A stretch of DNA of 64,000 nt from assembly GCF_937468385.1 (NCBI RefSeq), contig NZ_CALBWS010000004.1, positions 1-64,000 on the forward strand. Reading direction: 5' to 3'. The position numbers and the translations under genes are program-made. The DNA comes from Neobacillus rhizosphaerae. GTDB taxonomy: Bacteria > Bacillota > Bacilli > Bacillales > Cytobacillaceae. This document shows, one piece after another, positions 17,667 through 25,670 of the stretch. Positions within the stretch are counted from its first letter, which is position 1. Every line of letters starts with the position of its first letter. The notes beneath the pieces were generated by a model. The model was not told the DNA's origin. It was given only the letters and a program-made list of their open reading frames with translations, and did not search any database.

Positions 17667-18458
17667 ATGTTATTGTTTCCTACTGGAAAACAACCGAAGT
17701 TTACTAAAGATTTAAAACAACTTGAAGAGACTCTAAAAGAAATTGCCATTCAGGGTAAGACTGAAAACCTAGAGCTTTTGAAGGATTTTCCGGATATTGA
17801 AACAGTGTGGGTATATACTGTTAACCAAAGAGAATTTGATTTAATTATTAATTCCATTAACCCTAAAACCTTATATATTTACGAGATGAGGGTGGAAGAT
17901 TTATCTGCTTTAGAGCAGCTTGAAAATGTTGAAAAAATATATCTCCGTTGGAATCCTAAAGCAATAAAATTATGGGATATGTCTAAAAACACTAGTCTTA
18001 AATATCTTTCTATTGAGGATTTTAAACGATTGAACCAAATTGACCCTATTGAATCGTGTCGCTCTCTAGAGGAATTAAATTTGGCTGGTGGGATATGGAC
18101 TACCTTGAATATTGATACACTTGCTCCGATTGAACATCTTCAAAAGCTGAGAATTTTGGGTTTATCTAACATTAAACTAAAAGATGAATCTTTAGAGCCG
18201 ATATCTCATTTAAAGGGTTTATTAGAGCTTGAAATATCGAACCAGTTCCCTACAGAAGATTTTGCAATGCTATCAGTTGAGTTGCCACATACAAAATGCG
18301 ATTACTTTCAACCATACGTTAAACTGGATGACCCGATTGATGGTAAGGATGTTATGGTTATTGGAAAGAGAAAGCCATTTTTAAATTCATCTGCCGATAT
18401 AAAAAGGATAGAAAAGTATGAAGAACAGTTCGAGGCGTTTCAAAGAAAATATAAATAA
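17667..18458 (+). CDS. Leucine-rich-repeat protein, function unknown
   Basis: 263 aa without signal peptide or membrane segment, so probably cytoplasmic. The centre (residues about 65-195) contains irregular leucine-rich repeats of roughly 20-25 residues (for example LEELNLAGG, LRILGLSNI, LLELEISNQ). A charged C-terminal helix follows. No catalytic motif is visible. ATG 17667 follows GGGGG. It has its own terminator and lies between 44-bp inverted repeats. Its AT-rich composition contrasts with ywqA, which suggests acquisition as a unit. Proteins of this kind are sometimes toxin-immunity or interaction modules, but nothing here proves that. Confidence 0.75.
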   Translation: MLLFPTGKQPKFTKDLKQLEETLKEIAIQGKTENLELLKDFPDIETVWVYTVNQREFDLIINSINPKTLYIYEMRVEDLSALEQLENVEKIYLRWNPKAIKLWDMSKNTSLKYLSIEDFKRLNQIDPIESCRSLEELNLAGGIWTTLNIDTLAPIEHLQKLRILGLSNIKLKDESLEPISHLKGLLELEISNQFPTEDFAMLSVELPHTKCDYFQPYVKLDDPIDGKDVMVIGKRKPFLNSSADIKRIEKYEEQFEAFQRKYK

Positions 18459-18460
18459 CA

Positions 18461-18490
18461 AAAAGCATCATATGAGAGTGATGCTTTTTT
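18461..18490 (+). terminator. Terminator of the LRR gene
   Basis: A 10-bp stem (AAAAGCATCA/TGATGCTTTT) begins right behind the stop codon and continues into a T-run. Confidence 0.85.
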
Positions 18491-18563
18491 GTGTTATTAC
18501 TTTCTATTTCACTTGCTAGTTAGAGTGTGAGTTAGAGTGCGATTTATAGCTGCTAATTTCCTT

Positions 18564-18607
18564 TTTGCACCTCTGAACTAAACCCGTTAGGGAAAGCCCC
18601 GGAACCC
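18564..18607. repeat. Right inverted repeat flanking the LRR gene
   Basis: It is the partner of 17365-17408 in opposite orientation. Together they bound a 1.24-kb segment that contains only the LRR gene and the ywqA and LRR terminators. No transposase is present. Confidence 0.65.
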
Positions 18608-18667
18608 TTTTTTCATTGGTGAAAAGTACTTTGGTTGACCGCTACCGCAAGAGATAATTAAACTGTA

Positions 18668-19498
18668 TTAAAAATTGAAATTATCCGGGTCTGGGCCGAC
18701 GCGGTGGTTTTGGTTCATTTCATTGATTTTGTCCATGTCATCTGCCGTTAGTTCAAAGTCGAATACTTGTGAGTTTTCGATGATACGGTGTTCCTTTGTC
18801 GATTTTGGGATGGTAACGACGCCATTTTGCAAGTCCCAACGCAAAATCACTTGTGCCACAGATTTTTTGTATTTTTCGGCTATTCCCACTAGGTCCTCAT
18901 TATCTAGCAACTGCCCTTGCATTAATGGAGACCAGGCTTCGAGCTGGATTCCCTGTTCCCGGCAAAATGCTTGGACTTCTTTTTGCGTTAACCGTGGATG
19001 GTATTCCACTTGGTTCACCATTGGTTTGACTTCCGCATCCTTGATTAAGTCTTCGAGATGATGGATTTGGAAGTTACTCACGCCAATCGCTTTTACTCGG
19101 CCATCCCTATATAGCTTCTCTAATGCTCTCCAGGCCTCCTTGTACTTTCCAGCAACAGGCCAGTGGATTAGAAATAAGTCTAAATATTCTAAGCCAAGTT
19201 TCTTTAAGCTTGTTTCATAGGCGGCAAGGGTAGATTCATATCCGAGCTCGGAATTCCAAACCTTCGATGTTACAAATAAATCTTCCCTAGCGATTCCAGC
19301 TTCTTTTATCGCCTGACCGACTCCCTCTTCATTCTCATAAACAGCCGCTGTGTCAATGCTGCGATATCCATGTTTGATTGCTGTTTTCACCGCATTTACC
19401 AGCTCTGGTCCTTCTGCAACTTTGAACACGCCCAAACCGAACCAAGGCATTTTTACACCATTATTTAAAGTAATTGTATCCTTTAAGTCGATAATCAT
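18668..19498 (-). CDS. ytbE: Aldo/keto reductase, YtbE-like
   Basis: 276 aa from ATG 19498, which follows TTAGGAGG. A longer frame upstream (to 19567) lies in the end of the transporter gene and is not family-like. The (beta/alpha)8 aldo-keto reductase signatures are present: GYRSIDTAAVYENE (catalytic Asp and Tyr), TSKVWNSELGY (Lys), LDLFLIHWP (His) and the C-terminal NADPH-binding IPKSTKEHRI. It reduces aldehydes or ketones with NADPH; the substrate is unknown. It is co-oriented with and just downstream of the MFS gene, next to a divergent HxlR regulator, which matches the ytcD-ytbD-ytbE arrangement of B. subtilis. Confidence 0.9.
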   Translation of the reverse strand: MIIDLKDTITLNNGVKMPWFGLGVFKVAEGPELVNAVKTAIKHGYRSIDTAAVYENEEGVGQAIKEAGIAREDLFVTSKVWNSELGYESTLAAYETSLKKLGLEYLDLFLIHWPVAGKYKEAWRALEKLYRDGRVKAIGVSNFQIHHLEDLIKDAEVKPMVNQVEYHPRLTQKEVQAFCREQGIQLEAWSPLMQGQLLDNEDLVGIAEKYKKSVAQVILRWDLQNGVVTIPKSTKEHRIIENSQVFDFELTADDMDKINEMNQNHRVGPDPDNFNF

Positions 19499-19541
19499 TG
19501 AATTTCCTCCTAATAAAAAATAATGTATTCTATTTTTTCTC

Positions 19542-20753
19542 CTAGCATACTTCCTTGGCAAAATCACTTACTTTTTGATCATTATTCTCTAGAGCTCGGC
19601 TCCAACCTGTTAAGATGACAGCTCCAAAGACCATCAGTGCTCCAATCCACGTGGTGTGGATGAGTCCAATAGAATCGGTGATAATGCCGCCTAAATAGGA
19701 GCCAATCGCAATTCCCGCGTTAAATGCCGCAATGTTGATGGCAGATGCAACATCTACTGCACTGGGCACAAACCTCTCAGCCAGCATCACGACATATACT
19801 TGCAAGCCTGGCACATTCATAAAAGCGAGTAATCCCATCAAGATAATCGTTATGAGTCCAGCGATTTTAAAGGGTGCCGTGAACATCAAGGCAAAGAGAA
19901 CGACAGCTTGGACAATAAACATGTAAAATAGTGAGCCTATCGGATTTCGATTCGAAAGCTTACCACCTATCATGTTGCCAATCGCAATCGCCAGACCATA
20001 AGCGAGCAAAATAATCGCTACGGTTCCTTCTTTAAAACCAGTTATATCCTGTAATAACGGTGATAAATAGGTGAAAACAACGAATGTCCCGCCATATCCT
20101 AACGCTGTGATGATAAAAATAAGTAAGAGACGTCCATTGGTCAGGAGCTTGAACTGGTCACGAAAGCTGGACTGAGTTCCTTTTTTCAAAAAAGAAGGAA
20201 CAAGAATTCCGTTGGCGATCAAGCCGATGATGCCGACTCCTACAATGAGGATGAAGGCGAGACGCCAGCCAAATTGTTGGCCGATAAAGGTTCCAAGAGG
20301 CACACCCGTAACGGTGGCGACGGTGAGTCCGGAGAACATGATTGAAATGGCGCTAGCCCGACGATTCACCGGGACGAGTTCGGCGGCGATGGTTGAGCCG
20401 ATGGACATGAATACTCCGTGTGACAGAGCGGAAATCACCCGTGCAGCCAGAAGGACGCTGATGGTTGTCGCGCTGGCGGCCAGGCTATTCCCGATGATAA
20501 AAATAATCATAATCCATAGCAGTAATGTCTTTCGTGACATGGTTGATGTCAGGGATGTCACAACAGGGGCGCCGACTGTGACCCCAAGGGCATATAATGA
20601 AACCGTCAATCCGGCGGTTGTCAGGGGGATGTTTAAGTCTTGTGCAATTAGCGGCAGTAAGCCGACGCTGATAAATTCCGTTGTTCCTATTGCAAAGGCA
20701 CTGATGGCTAAGGCCAGCAAGGCGCTTGTATTTTGTTTTTTATTTAAAGACAT
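19542..20753 (-). CDS. ytbD: MFS efflux transporter, YtbD-like
   Basis: 403 aa with 12 predicted membrane helices and typical DHA1-type features: an N-terminal FAIGTTEFISVGLLP stretch, a LYALGVTVGAP helix and an SRKTLLLW loop after helix 2. It belongs to the arabinose-efflux/Cml-type drug:proton antiporters. The substrate is unknown. ATG 20753 follows GAAGGAGG. The divergent spacer to the HxlR gene contains an operator-like palindrome just upstream of a possible promoter (TTCTCA, 17 bp, GATAAT on the minus strand), so the regulator probably controls this gene. Confidence 0.9.
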   Translation of the reverse strand: MSLNKKQNTSALLALAISAFAIGTTEFISVGLLPLIAQDLNIPLTTAGLTVSLYALGVTVGAPVVTSLTSTMSRKTLLLWIMIIFIIGNSLAASATTISVLLAARVISALSHGVFMSIGSTIAAELVPVNRRASAISIMFSGLTVATVTGVPLGTFIGQQFGWRLAFILIVGVGIIGLIANGILVPSFLKKGTQSSFRDQFKLLTNGRLLLIFIITALGYGGTFVVFTYLSPLLQDITGFKEGTVAIILLAYGLAIAIGNMIGGKLSNRNPIGSLFYMFIVQAVVLFALMFTAPFKIAGLITIILMGLLAFMNVPGLQVYVVMLAERFVPSAVDVASAINIAAFNAGIAIGSYLGGIITDSIGLIHTTWIGALMVFGAVILTGWSRALENNDQKVSDFAKEVC

Positions 20754-20835
20754 GGCAGTTCCTCCTTCATTTGTGTATGATTATTTGCAACTGACAAATG
20801 TTATTATCGTATATACACAAAATAATGAGAAGTAC

Positions 20836-20910
20836 GCACTTTAAAGTGCTATAGTTACCTTTTGGTGCTATGGGTACTTTTTTGTGCTATGGGTACTTTT
20901 TTGTGCCTAT
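20836..20910. promoter_or_regulatory. Putative operator array for the HxlR regulator
   Basis: The divergent spacer holds a perfect 14-bp palindrome GCACTTTAAAGTGC (20836-20849). It overlaps the first of three 19-bp direct repeats of TGCTATGGGTACTTTTTTG (20847-20865 imperfect, 20866-20884, 20885-20903) and a partial fourth. HxlR-family proteins bind direct or inverted GTAC-containing sites, so this is a likely binding region. The assignment is inference. Confidence 0.55.
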
Positions 20911-20931
20911 AAATAAGGAGATGTATTGTTG

Positions 20932-21303
20932 ATGGAGAAAAAGAAATATAATATATCGGTCGAGGCAACACTCGAGGTAATTGGAGGAAAGTGGAAATGC
21001 GTCATCCTTTGCCATCTGACGCACGGGAAAAAACGGACAAGTGATTTGAAGCGACTGATGCCAAATATTACGCAAAAAATGCTGACGCAGCAATTGCGTG
21101 AGCTTGAAGCAGATGGAGTCATTAACCGCATCATCTATAATCAAATCCCGCCAAAAGTGGAATATGAGCTAAGCGAATACGGCCGGAGTCTGGAAGGAAT
21201 TCTTAATTCTCTTTGTGTCTGGGGCGACAAACACATCACCAAGGTTTACGGTGACAAATTCTCCGTCCTTGAGGAAAGCATATTAAACGATAATCTGAAA
21301 TAA
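20932..21303 (+). CDS. ytcD: HxlR-family winged-helix regulator, YtcD-like
   Basis: 123 aa from ATG 20932; TTG codons at 20926 and 20929 are nearer to the AAGGAG site and could be used. The MarR-like winged helix is clear: VIGGKWKCVILCHL, then KRLMPNITQKMLTQQLRELE (recognition helix) and PPKVEYELSEYG (wing). HxlR regulators are dimeric and usually respond to reactive electrophiles or disulfide stress. A Cys in the first helix (KWKCVILC) could serve as a sensor. It is divergent from the transporter/reductase pair. Confidence 0.9.
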   Translation: MEKKKYNISVEATLEVIGGKWKCVILCHLTHGKKRTSDLKRLMPNITQKMLTQQLRELEADGVINRIIYNQIPPKVEYELSEYGRSLEGILNSLCVWGDKHITKVYGDKFSVLEESILNDNLK

Positions 21304-21332
21304 ATGGTGCAAATGGTGTTAACAGTGTTATT

Positions 21333-21345
21333 GGTGTCAGGCACC
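21333..21345. repeat. GGTGTCAGGCACC hairpin copy
   Basis: An exact copy between the ytcD stop and its terminator. Flanking T and A extend the stem (TGGTG/CACCA). Confidence 0.85.
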
Positions 21346-21355
21346 ACCCATGAAT

Positions 21356-21395
21356 AAAAAAATGGTTCCGCTTAAAACTGCGGAACCATTTTTTT
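21356..21395. terminator. Bidirectional terminator
   Basis: A 16-bp perfect stem (21356-21371 with 21380-21395) with A-run and T-run on either side ends both ytcD and the convergent 3D-domain gene. Confidence 0.9.
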
Positions 21396-21434
21396 GGAAT
21401 ACGTTTCTATTTAATTAATCCATCTTAGTGACTG

Positions 21435-22553
21435 CTAATCCAAAATAACAATTTTAACTGTTTTTCGGCCCCAGGTTAATGCTTGCGATTTTGTTGGCAA
21501 TAACACGTCGATGATATGGCCCTTGATGGCTCCGCCAGTATCACCAGCAACGGCCACACCATATCCTTCTACCCAAACTTTACTTCCAAGTGGAATAACT
21601 CTTGGGTCGACGGCAATCAATTTCATATTCGGGTTGGCTTTAATATCATAGCCGGCCGCTGTAATATGATAGGAATCTTGAGGCGTGTAAGCGGTGGCAG
21701 TAACATACATTTCCTTGCCTTTTATTGCTACGCCCACATTGTTTTGTGATGAGCTGGAAGACGAACCTGAGGCTGATCGTGCCTGTGCCTCCGCTTGTTC
21801 ACTAGCCATTTTTGCTTGGATATCTTTCATTTGCGACTCAAGGCCTGCTTTTTCCTGTTCTGCAAGTGCCGCCTGCTGCGCGATTTGATTGTATTTATCC
21901 TGCATAATGGTTAACGTTTGCTGCCTTTTTTGCAGGTTTTGATCGAGATCCGCCTGCTGTTTAGCAAGCTCCTTTTGTTGTTCCTCTAAAAATTGCTCTT
22001 GCTTATCAATCTCTTTTTTATCCTTTTCAATCTTTTGCAGGTCTTCCTTCTGTGAGGTTAAAATATCTTTGTCTGCATCCATCAATTCCGATGCAGCACT
22101 GGCGCGTTGGATGAACTCTGAGATACTATCAGACTCAAAGAATAGGTTAAGAATGAGATTAATATTATCATTTTGCTGCATAGCTACGGCACGCTGCTTC
22201 ATAATCCCTTTACGTCCAAGGATTTTGTCCTCAAGCACAACAATCTCTTCTTTTTTCTTCTCGATGAGTTGGTTCGTTGCGTCTATTTTCTCCTGAGTTG
22301 CTGCCATTGCTTCTTTGTTCTTTGTAATAAAAGAATATAATGATTCAAGTTCTTTTTGTATATTTTCTATTTCTTTATTTACAGCCTGCTTTTCTTGTTT
22401 CTTTTGCTCTACGATTCTTTGTTTTTCGTCAAGCGCCTGCTTGGCGTTATGTAGGGCTTCGTTACTTGTTTGTGCATATGTAACCGCAGTACCTGATACA
22501 CATAACAGGATTGTAAGTAACACGAGAATTATACGCTTTAATGACGTTTGCAT
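21435..22553 (-). CDS. Secreted coiled-coil protein with C-terminal 3D domain
   Basis: 372 aa. A signal peptide (hydrophobic residues about 8-22, cleavage near TYAQT) is followed by a long Glu/Lys/Gln-rich coiled coil (about 30-250), like the N-terminal part of CwlO/PcsB proteins. A Ser-rich linker leads to the C-terminal 3D domain (about 285-372). This has YVTATAYTP and the three conserved aspartates in AVDPRVIPLG, AVAGDTGGAIKG and HIIDVLLP. The 3D domain is related to MltA-type lytic transglycosylases, so the protein probably cuts peptidoglycan. ATG 22553 follows AAAGGAG. Confidence 0.9.
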   Translation of the reverse strand: MQTSLKRIILVLLTILLCVSGTAVTYAQTSNEALHNAKQALDEKQRIVEQKKQEKQAVNKEIENIQKELESLYSFITKNKEAMAATQEKIDATNQLIEKKKEEIVVLEDKILGRKGIMKQRAVAMQQNDNINLILNLFFESDSISEFIQRASAASELMDADKDILTSQKEDLQKIEKDKKEIDKQEQFLEEQQKELAKQQADLDQNLQKRQQTLTIMQDKYNQIAQQAALAEQEKAGLESQMKDIQAKMASEQAEAQARSASGSSSSSSQNNVGVAIKGKEMYVTATAYTPQDSYHITAAGYDIKANPNMKLIAVDPRVIPLGSKVWVEGYGVAVAGDTGGAIKGHIIDVLLPTKSQALTWGRKTVKIVILD

Positions 22554-23492
22554 ACTCTTTCTCCTTTCCTTATTACTATATTTATATCAGAACAATATGC
22601 CAGTTATGTTACAAAAATATTAAAAGCGTATCACAATTTGTCTTATTACAGAAGAAATTATTACCTCTGTTTCCTATTATTGTAAGTTCTTTCTGGGTTT
22701 AACACTGGATAAAACGAAAAAAATTCCATATGTGTTTCTAAATGGTTCCATTTTGAGGTAATTATTTTAATCCATTTTTGTCAAAATAGGAATTATTTTG
22801 AAATAGTATTTTGTATTAGAAAAGCACAAAAAACTCATCGATTAGTGATTGAAATTGGATAGAAAGAAGGAAACGACCTACAGTCAGGAGTATTAGAGGG
22901 TATTGGTAACCATAACGGAAAGTACCTCAATTTCTTAATAGAAATATCCTTGTTGGATTACCTTAATTTGATCAATCAAATGGAAAAATGAATACCTTAT
23001 CTAATCAATGGAATTAGGAAGATTTAGTAAAAGAAGTATTTGCGAAAACAACTTATATTAAAAACCCTAAACGCTTTAAGAATACTTAGCCCTAAATAGA
23101 AGAAGCCGCTGACACAATGGTCAGCGGCCTCTTTATAAAAAAAACAGGGGGGTTTTTCAATCAGTTTATCCTATTGTATGGATTTTATACCTACTTTCGA
23201 AAATCCAAATAAGTTTCTGCTATTAGGCAGACCAAACAAAAAATCCGGCAAGTTTCTGCCGGAAAAATGGGGATGCTGGCGGAGAAATGTTTGATTTTCT
23301 TTAACAACTGGTACCGGTTGCGGGGAAAATTTTTCAAAAAACTCGCCGGCAAGCTAATCATGAGGCAGAACTGTGGCGTATTTTGTTGGATGAATTGCTT
23401 TTTCACGATAGAGTGTATTTAGTCGAATAGAACCGCTTTTTCACGATAATGTATATTTTGTCAAATGAACATTTTTTCATTATGGTGTTTTT
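22554..23492. other. Long spacer with an orphan terminator hairpin
   Basis: I see no gene here. Frames are short and lack ribosome sites. A strong hairpin (GCCGCTGAC/GTCAGCGGC, 23105-23128) followed by CTCTTT looks like a terminator, although nothing recognisable precedes it on the plus strand. Around 23236-23266 CCGGCAAGTTTCTGCCGG is a further palindrome. The stretch 23390-23480 repeats TTTTTCACGATA. Confidence 0.5.
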
Positions 23493-23705
23493 CTAGATTA
23501 AATGTGAGGATCTGTGTGGGTGTTTCGAGTAAATTCTGATGAGGCCTCTTTCCCTAAGTTCAAACTGCTGCTCCTTTATGAGCCATTCCAGCTGACTGAC
23601 GCGTTTTTGTAGGGCGTCGACATTATGGTTAGCTTTTCCAACCATTTTAATTAAGCTCTCTAAAAGCTGCTCCAAGTTTCTAGCATCGTCATCATGATTA
23701 TCCAA
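23493..23705 (-). CDS. Small coiled-coil protein coupled to ssbB
   Basis: 70 aa from TTG 23705, overlapping the end of ssbB by 8 bp, which suggests translational coupling. Residues about 8-55 form a heptad-rich coiled coil ([13 protein letters not shown], then [19 protein letters not shown]). I do not recognise a named family, and no catalytic motif is visible. The position suggests that it is co-expressed with the competence-type single-stranded-DNA-binding protein. It could be a chance frame, but heptad regularity and coupling argue for a gene. Confidence 0.55.
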   Translation of the reverse strand: MDNHDDDARNLEQLLESLIKMVGKANHNVDALQKRVSQLEWLIKEQQFELRERGLIRIYSKHPHRSSHLI

Positions 23706-24066
23706 TTGGCACTTCCTCCTGCTTTTGCTCAGGAACGACGCCCTGTGGCTTGGCGCCTAAGAAACGGACCGTTTCCGCGACCACCTCTGTCACGTAGACC
23801 CTTTTGCCCTCTTTATTATCGTAATTCCGCGTTTGCAGCCTGCCCGTTATCCCGACGACTGAACCCTTGCGACAATACTGGCACGTATTTTCAGCGGCCT
23901 TGCGCCAAAGTGTACACTGAACGAAATCGGCGTCAATCTCACCATTGTGGTTGCGGAAGTGGCGATTCACCGCTAACGTTACGTGGGCGACTGGCGTCCC
24001 TTCAGGTGTCACTTTTAATTCTGGGTCTTTGGTCAATCGACCGACAAGCGTGACCTGATTGATCAT
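23698..24066 (-). CDS. ssbB: Single-stranded DNA-binding protein, SsbB type
   Basis: 122 aa from ATG 24066 behind AAAGGAG. It contains the OB fold of bacterial [33 protein letters not shown] and [20 protein letters not shown]. It lacks the long Gly/Pro-rich tail and acidic C-terminal tip of the essential SSB and ends shortly after the fold. This matches the short paralogue SsbB, which protects incoming DNA in competent B. subtilis cells. In B. subtilis it is also next to ywpF. No clear ComK box was checked. Confidence 0.9.
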   Translation of the reverse strand: MINQVTLVGRLTKDPELKVTPEGTPVAHVTLAVNRHFRNHNGEIDADFVQCTLWRKAAENTCQYCRKGSVVGITGRLQTRNYDNKEGKRVYVTEVVAETVRFLGAKPQGVVPEQKQEEVPIG

Positions 24067-24250
24067 GTTTTCATCTCCTTTTCGTTTGATGGTTTTATCA
24101 TAGCGCCAGGCCTCCATTGTTGTAAAACAACGATAAGGTTATTTTCGCGGCTGATTTTGCTCGATAATGACATTATTAAGCTAGTTTTTGTAAAATAGTT
24201 CTGATTATTTCCCTCCATAAAATGATATTCTAAATTTCGACAAATATTTT

Positions 24251-24284
24251 TCGACATTTGTTTCTGCCAAACGTATGTTATAAT
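24251..24284 (+). promoter_or_regulatory. Probable promoter of ywpF
   Basis: TCGACA (24251-24256), a 17-bp spacer and TATGTT (24274-24279) resemble a SigA promoter; an overlapping TATAAT lies at 24279-24284. It sits 27 bp before the ywpF start. Confidence 0.45.
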
Positions 24285-24310
24285 TTAGAAAAAATAAACA
24301 GGAGGTTGCG

Positions 24311-24742
24311 ATGAAATCTTTTAAGTTATACTCATTGGAAGTTGTGGATGATGATAGGTCGGTGGAAGTTCCGTTAACAGATGGCTTGATTCTTAATAAG
24401 GAAGACGACCGCTACACCTGGCTGCTTGAGGCTTATACAGATCTGTCCCTCTATGATTATTTTAAAAAAATTTCCGAGCAAAACCGCGACATCATCGTCG
24501 AAGCGGTGATCACAAAAAAAGAAAATGACCCTGCCTATTTTCAAACAAAAATTTGCTCATTGAATAAATTTGAAAAGCATATTAGCGTTTTATTTGAAGG
24601 CCATCTCCGCCGCAATAAAAGTGACTACTCGGAGCTGTTACTTGATATCCTCCTTCAAAAGGGCCTAAATGGTCCGGAACTTCTCGAGGAATTTAAGGAA
24701 AAAATGAAAAGTAAGCCTAAGATAAAAGTAAAAAATCCATAA
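24311..24742 (+). CDS. ywpF: YwpF family protein
   Basis: 143 aa, close to the usual size of the YwpF family of Bacillus. It is a soluble, charged protein with no known enzymatic motif. Recognised features are MKSFKLYSLEVVDD at the N-terminus, LYDYFKKISEQ in the middle and a basic tail. Its function is unknown. ATG 24311 follows CAGGAGG. It is divergent from ssbB, the same neighbourhood as in B. subtilis. Confidence 0.8.
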   Translation: MKSFKLYSLEVVDDDRSVEVPLTDGLILNKEDDRYTWLLEAYTDLSLYDYFKKISEQNRDIIVEAVITKKENDPAYFQTKICSLNKFEKHISVLFEGHLRRNKSDYSELLLDILLQKGLNGPELLEEFKEKMKSKPKIKVKNP

Positions 24743-24750
24743 TTTTAACT

Positions 24751-24770
24751 AACCAGTCTCCGGGCTGGTT
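24751..24770 (+). terminator. Terminator of ywpF
   Basis: The AACCAG/CTGGTT stem with a G-U-extended top is followed by TTTCTCTTTC, 8 bp after the stop codon. Confidence 0.8.
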
Positions 24771-24801
24771 TTTCTCTTTCACTAGAGTTATTTTTTGTAA
24801 A

Positions 24802-24957
24802 TTATGTTGATTTTTTGACTATTTCCATTGTGGTATTATTATTGTCCTTCGCATCGTCTTTATCCGTGTCTGTGTTTTTGTTCTCAGGCTCCTGGTTGCA
24901 GCCAATTTATCCGATTCCAAATGAAAAAACGACAGAGATTGCTCCCCGTCGTTTCAT
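24802..24957 (-). pseudogene. Possible small lipoprotein gene with an in-frame stop
   Basis: Reading from ATG 24957 gives MKRRGAISVVFSFGIG, a TAA stop, then IGCNQEPENKNTDTDKDD and a further 15 residues to a normal stop. Basic start, hydrophobic stretch, a Cys after Ile-Gly and an Asp/Asn-rich tail form a lipoprotein layout broken by one nonsense codon. The first codons coincide with the fabZ terminator hairpin, and the ribosome site is poor. It may be a decayed gene or a chance pattern. Confidence 0.3.
24927..24954 (-). terminator. Terminator of fabZ
   Basis: Read on the minus strand, AAACGACGGGGAG pairs with CTCTGTCGTTT (one interruption) around a short loop and runs into a T-stretch, about 30 bp after the fabZ stop. 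Confidence 0.8.
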
Positions 24958-24985
24958 TCTGCTATTATCATCATTCTTGTAAAGA

Positions 24986-25420
24986 TTATTCTTTTTTGCC
25001 ACCTAGAGCGAAGGTGATTTCCGCTTCGCAGGCAATCTCGCCATCCACAGTCGCTACGGCTTTACCCTTTCCGATTGGCCCACGCAGCCGCACGATTTCC
25101 ACCTCAAGCCGGAGCTGATCGCCAGGCTTCACTTGCTTTTTGAAACGGCAATTGTCAATGCCTGCAAAAAAAGCTAAGCGGCCACGGTTTTCTTCTTTTT
25201 TCAATACAGCGACAGCCCCGACCTGTGCGAGTGCTTCGACGATTAAGACGCCAGGCATAACCGGATAATCTGGAAAATGTCCATTGAAAAACTCTTCATT
25301 GGCTGAAACATTTTTTATCCCGACAGCTCTTTTGCCTTCTTCTACTTCCAAAATACGATCCACTAACAGAAACGGGTAGCGATGCGGAATGATTTCTTTG
25401 ATTTGATCAATATCTAACAT
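24986..25420 (-). CDS. fabZ: 3-hydroxyacyl-[ACP] dehydratase FabZ
   Basis: 144 aa, the normal size. It has the hot-dog fold signatures [12 protein letters not shown] and [20 protein letters not shown], with catalytic His48 and Glu62. It removes water from 3-hydroxyacyl-ACP in type II fatty acid synthesis in the cytoplasm. ATG 25420 follows AGGAGG. It is monocistronic or last in its transcript, judging by the terminator behind it. In B. subtilis flhO and flhP lie between fabZ and mbl; they are missing here. Confidence 0.96.
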   Translation of the reverse strand: MLDIDQIKEIIPHRYPFLLVDRILEVEEGKRAVGIKNVSANEEFFNGHFPDYPVMPGVLIVEALAQVGAVAVLKKEENRGRLAFFAGIDNCRFKKQVKPGDQLRLEVEIVRLRGPIGKGKAVATVDGEIACEAEITFALGGKKE

Positions 25421-25486
25421 ATGATTTAGTACCTCCTACTAATATCAAGTATATATTCCCTATTCTACTATTAATGCTACACAAAA

Positions 25487-25510
25487 GGGAAGGGATTTCA
25501 GTCCCTTCCC
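25487..25510. other. GGGAAGGGA hairpin between fabZ and the EpuA-like gene
   Basis: A perfect 9-bp inverted repeat with a 6-base loop sits 67 bp upstream of the fabZ start. Its role is unclear. A terminator-like imperfect stem (GAAGGG/CCCTTC) followed on the minus strand by a T-run lies at about 25630-25665, after the EpuA-like gene. Confidence 0.5.
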
Positions 25511-25670
25511 GAGTAAATTTACTTTTTCCATGTGTCAGTATTGCCTAAAAACGACTTTGTGCCCTTACTTATTTCTTGAGTTATAGGCTACCCAAAGATG
25601 GAATTTTGTTCCCTTCTTTTTTCCATGAAAAAAATCTGCAAATAAGAAGGGGATTCTCCACCCTTCATCT

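Noticed and set aside
17365..18607. Complete insertion sequence around the LRR gene
   Set aside because: Inverted repeats are present, but there is no transposase and no clear target-site duplication, so it is only noted as a possible cassette.
20212..20844. 210-codon plus-strand ORF opposite the MFS gene
   Set aside because: It is the mirror of a membrane-protein gene; the transporter on the minus strand has full family features.
22554..22760. c-di-AMP (ydaO-type) riboswitch upstream of the 3D-domain gene
   Set aside because: Such riboswitches often precede wall-hydrolase genes, but none of the conserved GC-rich blocks is visible in this AT-rich leader.
23191..23406. 71-codon minus-strand ORF in the spacer near 23.3 kb
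   Set aside because: It is low-complexity, crosses palindromic spacer sequence, has no good ribosome site and no family resemblance.
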